Shown here in pieces: positions 1-6,717 of a stretch of DNA of 7,689 bases. The first letter of the stretch is position 1. Each line of letters opens with the position of its first letter. The translations under genes and the position numbers were made by a program. Under the pieces are notes generated by a model that saw only the letters and a program-made list of their open reading frames with translations, was not told the origin of the DNA and made no database searches. The stretch spans positions 1 through 7,689 of the forward strand of contig JABDJG010000319.1 of NCBI GenBank assembly GCA_013002595.1, in the 5' to 3' direction. This DNA comes from Hyphomicrobiales bacterium. Its GTDB lineage: Bacteria; Pseudomonadota; Alphaproteobacteria; Rhizobiales; Aestuariivirgaceae.

Positions 1-240
1 TACGCAAGTACATCGCAGACATGGGCGCACAAGCCGTCATCCCTTGCAACCCAACACGAAAGCAGCTGATCCCTTACGACTTCACGATCTACAAGGCCAG
101 AAACATCATTGAACGATGCTTCGGCAAACTCAAGCAGTTCAGGCGCATCGCCACACGCTTCGACAGAAAGGCAATCTACTTCTTGTCATTCATTCAAATC
201 GCCGCCGCTATGATATGGATGCGCTAAATGTCGATTCAGC
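1..240 (+). mobile_element. Right end of an IS5-family (IS427-like) insertion sequence, left part outside window
   Basis: The window opens inside a transposase whose C-terminal part matches the IS5 family. The element must continue to the left, so neither its length nor its left inverted repeat can be seen. The right boundary is my estimate: the transposase stop is at 225-227, and the sequence CTAA at 241-244 fits the YTAR target duplicated by IS427-type elements, which would put the end near 240. The terminal inverted repeat cannot be confirmed without the other end. Confidence 0.6.
3..227 (+). CDS. IS5-family transposase, C-terminal fragment (cut by window edge)
   Basis: This is the last 74 codons of a DDE transposase that cuts and pastes its insertion sequence. 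The reading frame is open to the left edge, so the apparent ATG at 21 is internal. The fragment contains YKARNIIERCFGKLK, which fits the Y-x2-R-x3-E-x6-K signature of IS4/IS5 transposases; its glutamate is the third catalytic acidic residue. The following QFRRIATRFDR and the hydrophobic tail ending WMR are typical of the second reading frame of IS427-group elements, where transposase is often made by frameshifting between two frames. Whether the element is intact cannot be judged from this end. It converges on the EamA-type transporter gene. Confidence 0.85.
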   Translation, partial: RKYIADMGAQAVIPCNPTRKQLIPYDFTIYKARNIIERCFGKLKQFRRIATRFDRKAIYFLSFIQIAAAMIWMR

Positions 241-261
241 CTAAAGCGCGCGACGCTTTAG
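241..261. repeat. Perfect 8-bp inverted repeat between IS end and transporter stop
   Basis: CTAAAGCG (241-248) and CGCTTTAG (254-261) are perfect complements around a 5-base loop. The right arm includes the stop codon (260-258) of the minus-strand EamA-type gene, and the left arm sits at the estimated end of the insertion sequence. It could act as a terminator for the transporter, but no T-run follows on the minus strand, so it is not a canonical Rho-independent one. It could instead be the structure next to which the element inserted. Confidence 0.5.
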
Positions 262-1103
262 CCGAGCCTCAGGGCAACCACACCTGCGACAATCAGCACA
301 CAGGCAAGGCTTCGCCAGCGGGTCAGCCGCTCCTTCAGGAAGATCACCGAGATCAGAACAGCAAACAGAATGCTGGTTTCGCGCAATGCCGCCACGGCGG
401 CGATCGGCGCCTTGGTCATCGCCCAGATCACGATCCAGTAGGCGCCAAGCGACAGGGCACCGGTCGCCAGGCCGCTGCGCCATTCCGGCAGGACCGAGAT
501 GAACGCCTGCCTGCCACGCATCATCATGCAGAACAGCGCCATCCAGAAGCCGTCGATTGCGAACATCCAGACTGCGTAACTGGATGCTGTCGGGGCGGTT
601 CGCCCACCAATACCGTCGGTGAGGGTGTAGCCTGCGATAAACAGTGAAGTGACTAGTGCATTGGCGATGGCAAGCCCGCTGAGGCGCTCAAACTGGGCGC
701 CGCCGCGCGCCGCCATCAGACCGATTCCTAGACACAGAACAACGATCCCGCCCGCCATCATCGGGCTCAGGACTTCTGACAACAGCACGACGCCGGCCAG
801 GGCGGTGATGAGCGGTGCAGCGCCGCGCGCCAGCGGATAGATTTGCGCCAGATCGCCGCTGTCATAGGCGCGGATCAGGTAAATTTTGTATCCGGTGTGC
901 AGTAATGCCGACAGGATGATCCAGAACCAGGTAAACCCCTGCGGAACGGCAACAAAGGGCAGGCACACCAGCGACAGGAGCCCCATTGAAAAGCTCATCA
1001 GCGAGATTGACAAAAACCGGTCAAGACGCTGCTTTATCATCGCGTTCCAGGCGGCGTGCATGACAGCCGCCGCCAGAACAGCGAAAAAGACTTCAAGACT
1101 CAA
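258..1103 (-). CDS. EamA/DMT-family inner-membrane transporter
   Basis: A 281-residue, almost entirely hydrophobic protein with about ten predicted membrane segments in two EamA repeats (roughly residues 5-130 and 145-279), the normal size for a drug/metabolite transporter superfamily member. Recognisable family features are HAAWNAMIKQ (16-25) in the first helix, YPLARGAAPLI (89-99), and LRETSILFAVLISVIFLKE (240-258) near the end. Members export or import small metabolites such as amino acids; the substrate cannot be read from sequence. The start is TTG at 1103, preceded by GGGGAC six bases upstream. The next ATG is at codon 15 and would remove most of helix 1, and an in-frame stop at 1127-1125 blocks a much longer start. 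The gene is divergent from the copper ATPase and convergent with the transposase, so it is probably transcribed alone. Confidence 0.88.
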   Translation of the reverse strand: MSLEVFFAVLAAAVMHAAWNAMIKQRLDRFLSISLMSFSMGLLSLVCLPFVAVPQGFTWFWIILSALLHTGYKIYLIRAYDSGDLAQIYPLARGAAPLITALAGVVLLSEVLSPMMAGGIVVLCLGIGLMAARGGAQFERLSGLAIANALVTSLFIAGYTLTDGIGGRTAPTASSYAVWMFAIDGFWMALFCMMMRGRQAFISVLPEWRSGLATGALSLGAYWIVIWAMTKAPIAAVAALRETSILFAVLISVIFLKERLTRWRSLACVLIVAGVVALRLG

Positions 1104-1130
1104 TGACAGGTCCCCAACTTGTGATCAGGA

Positions 1131-1159
1131 TTAGTAAACCGTTTGTAATCCTCTCACAA
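1131..1159 (-). promoter_or_regulatory. Possible sigma70-type promoter of the EamA-type gene
   Basis: On the minus strand TTGTGA (1159-1154) and TACTAA (1136-1131) are separated by 17 bp, with the predicted start of transcription about 20 bases before the TTG codon. An interrupted dyad, GGATTA (1128-1133) and TAATCC (1146-1151), overlaps the -10 element and could be an operator. The hexamer matches are only moderate, so this is a tentative call. Confidence 0.3.
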
Positions 1160-1166
1160 CGACCTC

Positions 1167-1197
1167 TTGACCTTCCAGTAACTGGAAGCATTACCTG
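1167..1197 (+). promoter_or_regulatory. CueR/MerR-type copper-responsive promoter of the ATPase gene
   Basis: TTGACC (-35, 1167-1172) is followed after 19 bp by TACCTG (weak -10, 1192-1197). The long spacer contains a perfect 17-bp dyad, CTTCCAGTAACTGGAAG (1172-1188). Over-long spacers with a CTTCC...GGAAG dyad between -35 and -10 are the hallmark of promoters activated by MerR-family regulators; the CueR-controlled copA promoter of E. coli begins with the same TTGACCTTCC. Predicted behaviour is little transcription without copper and DNA untwisting by the Cu(I)-bound regulator. No MerR-family gene is in the window. Confidence 0.85.
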
Positions 1198-1223
1198 TAC
1201 GACATAAGCTTGGACCAAAGAGA

Positions 1224-1235
1224 AAAGGACAGGGG
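1224..1235 (+). promoter_or_regulatory. Ribosome binding site that decides the copA start
   Basis: AAGGACAGGGG precedes ATG at 1240, with AAGGA at 10-11 bases and AGGGG at 4 bases from it. An in-frame TTG at 1210 would lie only a few bases after the predicted start of transcription and has no Shine-Dalgarno sequence, so the ATG at 1240 is preferred. A second ATG at 1249 is less well placed. Confidence 0.6.
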
Positions 1236-1239
1236 TTCT

Positions 1240-3720
1240 ATGCATGACATGACCGCTAATCACGCTGCTCCGGTGACCGGCAGCAGCACGCGTGATCCCG
1301 TTTGCGGCATGACCGTAGATCCCGGCGCGAGCAAGCCTTCTCATGAGCATTCTGGCCGCAAAGTCCATTTTTGCAACCCTGGATGCCGCGACAAGTTTAT
1401 TGCCGCGCCGGAAGACCATTTGATCGGTGTCGATCCTGTCTGCGGCATGCACATCGACAAGCCGACGGCGGACTTCATGTCGAAGCACGACGGCGCGAGG
1501 GTCTATTTCTGTTCGGCCAATTGCCAGAAGAGATTTGACGGCGATCCGCAGGCGTTTGCAGCCGGTTTGCCGGCGCCTTTGGTTGCCGACGTGCCGGCGG
1601 GGACAAGATGGATCTGCCCGATGGATCCTGAGATAGATGAGGACCAGCCCGGCGATTGTCGGATTTGCGGCATGCCGTTAGAGCCGGCAGTTCCCAGCCT
1701 GGATGATGCGCCTAATCCTGAAATCGTTGATTTCACCCGCCGGCTGTGGATAGGGTCGGTATTCACCTTGCCCTTGCTGGTTATCGCGATGGGTCCGCAT
1801 GTCGGGCTGTCGCTACCCGGTTTCCTTACTGGCTCATCAGGTCAATGGATACAGCTTGTGCTGGCGACACCGGTCACGTTGTGGTGCGGTTTGCCGTTCT
1901 TTCGCCGTGCGGCATCCTCAATCGTCTCGGGCAACTACAACATGTGGACCCTGATTGGCCTCGGCACTGGTGCGGCCTTTCTCTACAGCTTGCTGGCAAC
2001 CGTTGCGCCCGGTGTTTTCCCCGAAGAGTTGAGAGAACCCTCCGGTACGCTTGGTATCTATTTCGAAAGTGCCGCCGTTATTATCCTGCTGGTACTACTC
2101 GGCCAGATCCTCGAAGGCCGCGCCCGCGAGCGTACCGGCTCCGCGATCAGGGCATTGTTGTCCCTTGCCCCCAAAACGGCCATCCGCGCCGGCGAGGGCG
2201 GGCAGGACGAAGAAGTGCCGATTGACGATATTGCCGTTGATGATCTTCTGCGCGTCAGGGCCAATGATCGGATTCCCGTCGATGGCACGATTGTCGAGGG
2301 CTCATCTCTGGTCGACGAAGCCATGTTGACCGGGGAACCTGTTCCGGTTGCAAAGTCTGTAGGCGATACGGTGACCGGCGGCACCTTGAACGGCGCCGGT
2401 AGCTTCGTCATGAAGGCCGACCAGGTCGGTGCTGGAACGGTTCTGTCCCAGATCGTTGCCATGGTCGCAAGTGCCCAGCGCAGCCGGGCACCTGTCCAGG
2501 CCCTGGCCGACCGCTTTGCCGGCTGGTTTGTGCCAGGCGTCGTGGTCATTGCCGTTCTGGCATTTGTCGTTTGGATGCTTGTCGGACCCGAACCGCGGCT
2601 TGCCTATGCGCTGGTAGCCCTTGTCACCGTGCTGATCATCGCCTGTCCATGTGCGCTTGGTTTGGCCACGCCAATGTCGATAATGGTTGCCGCCGGCCGT
2701 GGCGCCGGCGCCGGCGTGTTGGTGAAAGACGCCGAAGCCCTGGAGCGGCTGGCCGACGCAAATGTAGTGGTGATCGACAAGACCGGCACTTTGACTGAGG
2801 GCCATCCGGCCGTGACCGATATTGTGCCCGCCGCCGGCAGCAAGTTGTCACAAGACGAACTGCTGGCAATTGCCGCCAGTCTGGAGCGCAGCAGCGAACA
2901 TCCATTGGCCGGCGCCATTGTTGCCGCCGCTACTGAACGCAAGCTTGAGTTCAAGCAGGTCAAGGATTTTGCATCGGTGACCGGCAAGGGCATTGCCGCA
3001 AAGCTGGGACGCAAATCTGTCGCGTTTGGCAATGCCGGCATGATGGCTGCGCAGAACATTGCCCTGACAAAGGTTTTGTCCGGTGCCGACAAGTTGAAGG
3101 CGGCCGGCAAGACGGTCATGTACCTGTCAGTGTCGGGCCGCCTTGAAGGCATGATCGCCGTTGCTGATCCAATCAAGGACAACGCCCGGGCCTCGCTTGA
3201 TGCTCTGCGCCGCGATGGGCTCAAAGTTGTCCTGGCAACGGGCGACGACCGGCGCACTGCCGAGGCGGTTGCTGGCGAGCTCGGTATCGATGAAGTTCAT
3301 GCTGGTGTCATGCCGGTTGAAAAGGCAGCGCTGGTTGAAAACCTCAAAAGCCGGGGAGCGACCGTTGCCATGGCCGGCGACGGTGTCAATGACGCGCCGG
3401 CTCTGGCCGCAGCTGATATTGGCATCGCCATGGCGACGGGTTCTGAGGTGGCCATCGAAAGTGCCGGCATGACCCTGCTCAAGGGCGACCTTGCCGCATT
3501 GGTCCGCGCCCGCCATCTGTCGCGGGCTACAATGCGCAATATCCGGCAAAACCTGTTTTTCGCATTCGTTTATAACGGCGTCGGCGTCCCTATTGCTGCC
3601 GGCGTGTTGTATCCGTTCCTCGGTCTGCTGCTGTCGCCGATTATAGCATCGGCGGCGATGAGCCTGTCATCGGTCTCTGTGATCGGAAACGCATTAAGGC
3701 TTCGCAACGTGCGGCTCTAG
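1240..3720 (+). CDS. copA: Copper-exporting P1B-1-type ATPase with YHS-YHS-HMBD N-terminus
   Basis: An 826-residue inner-membrane pump that uses ATP to move Cu(I) out of the cytosol. Core motifs are all present: TGEP (364-367) in the actuator domain, ACPCALGLATP (468-478) with the transmembrane CPC metal site, the phosphorylation site DKTGTLTEG (aspartate 513), the nucleotide-binding SEHPLAGA (His554-Pro555) and GDGVNDAPAL (713-722). Tyr778-Asn779 in the seventh and MSLSS (807-811) in the eighth membrane segment are the Cu(I) signature residues of subgroup P1B-1. The N-terminus is unusual: two tandem YHS-like modules (about 19-61 and 65-106), each DPVCGM followed by FC-x3-C, then a heavy-metal-binding module (about 124-149) with CPMDPE and CRICGM. 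There is no HMA domain with a CxxC site. The gene is under a CueR-type promoter and is convergent with an MFS transporter gene 61 bp downstream. Copper as substrate is well supported by motifs and promoter; silver may also be handled. Confidence 0.95.
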   Translation: MHDMTANHAAPVTGSSTRDPVCGMTVDPGASKPSHEHSGRKVHFCNPGCRDKFIAAPEDHLIGVDPVCGMHIDKPTADFMSKHDGARVYFCSANCQKRFDGDPQAFAAGLPAPLVADVPAGTRWICPMDPEIDEDQPGDCRICGMPLEPAVPSLDDAPNPEIVDFTRRLWIGSVFTLPLLVIAMGPHVGLSLPGFLTGSSGQWIQLVLATPVTLWCGLPFFRRAASSIVSGNYNMWTLIGLGTGAAFLYSLLATVAPGVFPEELREPSGTLGIYFESAAVIILLVLLGQILEGRARERTGSAIRALLSLAPKTAIRAGEGGQDEEVPIDDIAVDDLLRVRANDRIPVDGTIVEGSSLVDEAMLTGEPVPVAKSVGDTVTGGTLNGAGSFVMKADQVGAGTVLSQIVAMVASAQRSRAPVQALADRFAGWFVPGVVVIAVLAFVVWMLVGPEPRLAYALVALVTVLIIACPCALGLATPMSIMVAAGRGAGAGVLVKDAEALERLADANVVVIDKTGTLTEGHPAVTDIVPAAGSKLSQDELLAIAASLERSSEHPLAGAIVAAATERKLEFKQVKDFASVTGKGIAAKLGRKSVAFGNAGMMAAQNIALTKVLSGADKLKAAGKTVMYLSVSGRLEGMIAVADPIKDNARASLDALRRDGLKVVLATGDDRRTAEAVAGELGIDEVHAGVMPVEKAALVENLKSRGATVAMAGDGVNDAPALAAADIGIAMATGSEVAIESAGMTLLKGDLAALVRARHLSRATMRNIRQNLFFAFVYNGVGVPIAAGVLYPFLGLLLSPIIASAAMSLSSVSVIGNALRLRNVRL

Positions 3721-3781
3721 ACCAGTAAAACTGATCGTCGTCAATATCTTAGAAGGTGACCCACGTCTCTTATTGATTCAA

Positions 3782-5074
3782 TCAAAGACGATCGTGCTCC
3801 AGCTGAGTTGTGCAGTAGGTCTCACGCAACCGCGTGGCCAGTAGCGCGCCGGCGACGGTCCATGCCAGTAGCGACCAGAAAGCGAAACGGTATTGTTCCG
3901 GCGTATAGGCTCGTGCGCCTTCGATCAGTGTACCATCCCATTGCCAGTCGAGCAGGACGCCGATAATCGGTTGCAGGATTGCCCCTGAAGCCACAGTCAA
4001 GGCATTCACCATGCCTGAAACCGAACCGTGGATTGCCGGTTCGGAAACCTCACGGGCCAGCGCAAACGAGATCACCATCCCCGATCCGCACATGCCTATG
4101 GCAAACATGATTGCCGTCAATATCGAGATCGGAATGCCGGGGACCAGGGCAACAGCGCCCATCAGGACAACCTGAATAATTGCAGCCGCAACGATAGGAG
4201 TCTTGCGACGCCCGATGCGATCGGACAACCAGCCCGCGATGGGTGCACCGGCGGCCCAGCCGAACAGCATCATGGATACATAGAATGCTGCCTCGGGGCG
4301 TGGCAGCTGATATTCGGCCATGACAAATGGCACGCCCCAAAGCCCGGCGAATGCCAACATCGGCCCGGTCATCGTCATGGCGACAATCGAAATGAGCCAG
4401 ATCTGTCTTTGCGCCAGCGCCGACTTCAGGGTGGCCAAAAACGATGACCAGTTCCGTTCTTCCATCGGCTGGGCAGTTGATTGTTCATCAGGTGAGTTTC
4501 TCACAAATATCGCGATCGCCAAGCACAGCAGCGTGGCAAAGCAGGCTGCCCCGAGCATGGCGTTTCGCCAACCGAATTGGGCGATCAAGGCGGCAAGCGG
4601 TGCCTGCGCTGCAACACCGCTGCCAGTCCCGAAAAGCATCACCAGACCGGCAAGAAAAGCGAACCTTTGTGGCGGAAACCACTTCGCGGCCAGTGTCAGC
4701 GATGACAAAAACCCCACTGCCGATCCAATACCGATCAACATCCGCCCGACATAGGCCTGCTCGATCGATTGCGCCATGGCGAACAGGAAGCTACCGGCAG
4801 CTGCAAGACCGATGGCCGCCGTTAAGAGACGGCGGACGCCAAAGCGGTCCAGCAGCGCACCCAGAGGAAACTGTAGTGCCACATACGGGTAAAAATAAAG
4901 TGCCGAGAGATAGCCGGTTACAGCTGCGCCTATGGAAAACTCCGCCATCAGGTCCGGCACCATGACGCTTGGTGCAACACGCTGGAAGAAGGCGTAGCCG
5001 AACGCCAAAGCGCTCAACGACCAGATGCACCATGCCCGGGCGCCTGCTCGGACAGGTGTAGTGTGTTGTTGCAT
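3782..5074 (-). CDS. Major facilitator superfamily transporter, substrate unknown
   Basis: A 430-residue protein with about twelve membrane segments, the usual MFS size. The loop between helices 2 and 3 carries GALLDRFGVRR (72-82), a good form of MFS motif A, and the equivalent loop of the second half repeats it as GWLSDRIGRRK (281-291). A hydrophilic central loop lies around residues 192-222. The sequence around YAFFQRVAPSVMVPDLM (27-43) is typical of the broad group of organic-anion and nitrate-like permeases, but I cannot name the substrate. The ATG at 5074 is chosen because AGAAGG lies seven bases upstream. A longer frame from a TTG at 5170 would add a charged stretch and overlap the terminator, and the ATG at 5122 has a poor ribosome site. 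The gene lies downstream of the pilus genes but is separated from them by a strong terminator, so it is likely independent. Confidence 0.88.
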   Translation of the reverse strand: MQQHTTPVRAGARAWCIWSLSALAFGYAFFQRVAPSVMVPDLMAEFSIGAAVTGYLSALYFYPYVALQFPLGALLDRFGVRRLLTAAIGLAAAGSFLFAMAQSIEQAYVGRMLIGIGSAVGFLSSLTLAAKWFPPQRFAFLAGLVMLFGTGSGVAAQAPLAALIAQFGWRNAMLGAACFATLLCLAIAIFVRNSPDEQSTAQPMEERNWSSFLATLKSALAQRQIWLISIVAMTMTGPMLAFAGLWGVPFVMAEYQLPRPEAAFYVSMMLFGWAAGAPIAGWLSDRIGRRKTPIVAAAIIQVVLMGAVALVPGIPISILTAIMFAIGMCGSGMVISFALAREVSEPAIHGSVSGMVNALTVASGAILQPIIGVLLDWQWDGTLIEGARAYTPEQYRFAFWSLLAWTVAGALLATRLRETYCTTQLEHDRL

Positions 5075-5168
5075 TGATGTGCCTTCTGGCGCCCCGTAAA
5101 TCCAGCTGGACAATTTAGCCATTTCATCAAGAATGGCTACAGATTTCCACCTGCTCCTGCCATCGATC

Positions 5169-5202
5169 AAAAAAATGGCCCCGATTAATCGGAGCCATTT
5201 TT
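5169..5202. terminator. Strong Rho-independent terminator after the pilus genes (symmetric)
   Basis: AAAAATGGC (5171-5179) pairs with GCCATTTTT (5194-5202); after one C/A mismatch an inner CCGA/TCGG stem closes a TTAA loop. On the minus strand the stem is followed by a run of seven T (5175-5169), ending transcription of the TadE-like genes 25 bp after their last stop codon. The plus strand also ends in five T, so the structure could act in both directions. Confidence 0.88.
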
Positions 5203-5226
5203 AGAACCGCTTGTGCGCGCGACCTG

Positions 5227-5832
5227 CTATGGACAGTCGGAACACACGATGGAGCTTGACTGTCGAGGTCGCAGAACCATCTCATCTGACACGGTCACAG
5301 GCGCGGCTCCAATTACATAGCCAGACATTGGCGTCCAGGTGTAACAGGTCCTTGCCAACACCAGTCCGGTGCCGGCCTGCATCAACGTAACCATTTCAGT
5401 CGTTGCCGCCGGTGTTGCGCCACATGATGCGCCGCCGGCGTTTCTTTTTTCCCAGAGCAGTTGTGAGTTGTTGGAAGCATCCAGCTCATAGGAGAAAAGT
5501 TCAAGTCCCATGGCAGTTGTATCCAACGGATCCATAATAGGCGCCGCGGCATTGAAGAAGCCCTGCAGGTCTGATTCCGTTAGGGTTCCTGACGATTGGG
5601 TTACCAGGTCAGCTATCGTACTTGTTGTAAGCGTTACGCGGCGGTTTGCTGACAACAGATTGGAGACATCGACAAGTCCGAAGTACAATATCATCATGAC
5701 CGGAAAAATGAAGGCGAGCTCGACGGCGGCAACGCCGTCTTTGTCGTTCTTGAACCGGCGCGCCTGCATGCCGGTTAATCTGCCTGCGCCGCGCGCAAGC
5801 TGACTGATTGTGATCTTAAGAGATTTGAACAT
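5227..5832 (-). CDS. TadE/TadG-like minor pilin, second gene of pair
   Basis: A 201-residue membrane-anchored pseudopilin of the Tad (Flp) type IVb pilus system. A basic N-terminal segment leads to KDGVAAVELAFIFPVMMILY (31-50). Gly33 followed five residues later by Glu38 and a single hydrophobic helix is the TadE/TadF pattern cut by the prepilin peptidase TadV/CpaA. The rest should lie on the periplasmic side. It has cysteines in ASCGAT, RTCYTW and the C-terminal CSDCP, which may form disulfides. The ATG at 5832 is chosen because it gives a normal pseudopilin leader; an upstream in-frame TTG at 5865 would only lengthen it. The ribosome site is weak (GGGACGG), which suggests translation partly coupled to the gene 33 bp upstream. 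It is the last gene before the terminator. The assignment to the TadE/G family is firm, but which of TadE, F or G it replaces is not. Confidence 0.85.
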   Translation of the reverse strand: MFKSLKITISQLARGAGRLTGMQARRFKNDKDGVAAVELAFIFPVMMILYFGLVDVSNLLSANRRVTLTTSTIADLVTQSSGTLTESDLQGFFNAAAPIMDPLDTTAMGLELFSYELDASNNSQLLWEKRNAGGASCGATPAATTEMVTLMQAGTGLVLARTCYTWTPMSGYVIGAAPVTVSDEMVLRPRQSSSIVCSDCP

Positions 5833-5865
5833 TATACCGTCCCGTTGATGCGACACTGATTGCAA

Positions 5866-6417
5866 TTATGTACCGAATGGCTCGTTGCGGAATGCGGCGC
5901 TGGAGCTCAAAAGCCGGCGCCCGTTGGCGAGGTCGGCGAGCAGGCTGATGCCGGGCGTGATCAGTTTCCAGTCATAGTAAACTCGTACAACAACAACCTC
6001 GAGCTCAGCACCGGGGTTGAAATTCGAGTTCAATGTAATGTCATCTGTGAGCTCACCGTCGCCATCAACCGCGCTAATGGAGTTGACAGAAGCGAAGTCG
6101 GGAAAGGACTGCACATCGACATACAGTCGGTTTGTACAATCCAGGAATGCGGCCAGCCCGCTGCAGACTTCGTCTTTGAATTCTTGTTGCGTAAAGTCCT
6201 TTGCCTGGCCGGTTCTGATGAGCCGGGAAGCCTGGGCCGTGCCGTTGTCAATGACATATTCCGAGAACAGCATCATGCCTGTTTCAAAGATGGCCAGCAG
6301 CAAATAGAAGAAAGGAGCTGCAACCAGCGCGAATTCTACGGCTGTCGTACCGTCCTCGGACTTTTTGTATCGTTTGATGAACCGCGTATTGCGGCTGATG
6401 ACGTCGGATAGCCTCAT
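5866..6417 (-). CDS. TadE-like minor pilin, first gene of pair
   Basis: A 183-residue pseudopilin of the Tad pilus system. The leader MRLSDVISRNTRFIKRYKK is basic and is followed by EDGTTAVEFALVAAPFFYLL (21-40). Gly23 and Glu28 form the G-x4-E prepilin peptidase site, and one membrane helix spans about 26-50. The remainder is a periplasmic domain with two cysteines (in EVCSGL and LDCTN). TadE-family proteins are minor pilus components needed for pilus assembly and surface attachment. The ATG at 6417 has GAGGA close upstream. Its stop is 33 bp before the start of the second TadE-like gene, so the two are very likely co-transcribed. A 243-bp AT-rich spacer upstream, bounded by a terminator, should contain its promoter. 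Confidence 0.88.
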   Translation of the reverse strand: MRLSDVISRNTRFIKRYKKSEDGTTAVEFALVAAPFFYLLLAIFETGMMLFSEYVIDNGTAQASRLIRTGQAKDFTQQEFKDEVCSGLAAFLDCTNRLYVDVQSFPDFASVNSISAVDGDGELTDDITLNSNFNPGAELEVVVVRVYYDWKLITPGISLLADLANGRRLLSSSAAFRNEPFGT

Positions 6418-6664
6418 AGTCCTCGACTCCCAGTTACAGCGGGTAATTCATTTAGCCTGCTTGTTCGTGCAATATCCCAATGCTCAATTGAGCTCGGAGT
6501 AAACACGAGATTGCCTGACTAGTAACAAATATGTGTTGATGCGGCGTAAAATGTAAATGTAAGTTTGTATTGAAACTTTAATAAAAATTTTGATTTTGAA
6601 TGAAGGTACTGTAAACTATAAAGTGCGGAGAAGGTATTTACGATTTATATACGCGTAAACGAAA
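6418..6664. other. AT-rich intergenic region upstream of the TadE-like pair
   Basis: No gene is visible here. The region should hold the promoter of the TadE-like operon on the minus strand, but I see no convincing -35/-10 pair. It holds a perfect 12-bp palindrome, GCTCAATTGAGC (6482-6493), about 65 bp before the start codon. It also has three copies of GTAAAC on the plus strand (6499-6504, 6611-6616, 6655-6660) plus close variants near 6546-6560. Confidence 0.5.
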
Positions 6665-6694
6665 AAGGGGCGCCGATGATGACCGGCGCCCCTT
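6665..6694 (-). terminator. Rho-independent terminator of the CpaC-N-like gene
   Basis: AAGGGGCGCCG (6665-6675) and CGGCGCCCCTT (6684-6694) make a perfect 11-bp GC-rich stem with an 8-base loop. Reading on the minus strand the stem runs into five T (6666-6662). It lies 23 bp past the stop of the upstream gene and separates that gene's transcript from the TadE-like pair. Confidence 0.9.
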
Positions 6695-6717
6695 GATTTG
6701 AACTGTAATACGCCAAC

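Noticed and set aside
228..647. Plus-strand frame of 139 codons following the transposase stop
   Set aside because: It is antisense to the EamA-type transporter, is rich in His, Gln, Arg and Pro, and matches nothing; the transporter frame is clearly the real one.
2690..2720. Dense GCCGGC/GGCGCC repeats
   Set aside because: They encode an Ala-Gly stretch of the ATPase with the GCC and GGC codons used throughout, so codon preference explains them.
2604..3257. Long antisense frame (217 codons) inside the copper ATPase
   Set aside because: It lies wholly within the conserved ATPase core, has a low-complexity Ala/Ser/Arg composition and no ribosome site or family motif; such frames are expected opposite GC-rich genes.
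4021..4044. Perfect 8-bp inverted repeat (CCGAACCG/CGGTTCGG, 8-base loop) inside the MFS gene
   Set aside because: It lies in coding sequence with no T-run, and about one such hairpin is expected by chance in a window of this length.
5860..6411. A 183-codon open frame on the plus strand opposite the first TadE-like gene
   Set aside because: It mirrors the minus-strand gene almost base for base, has no recognisable motif, and the minus-strand product has a clear pseudopilin signature and ribosome site. It is a shadow frame.
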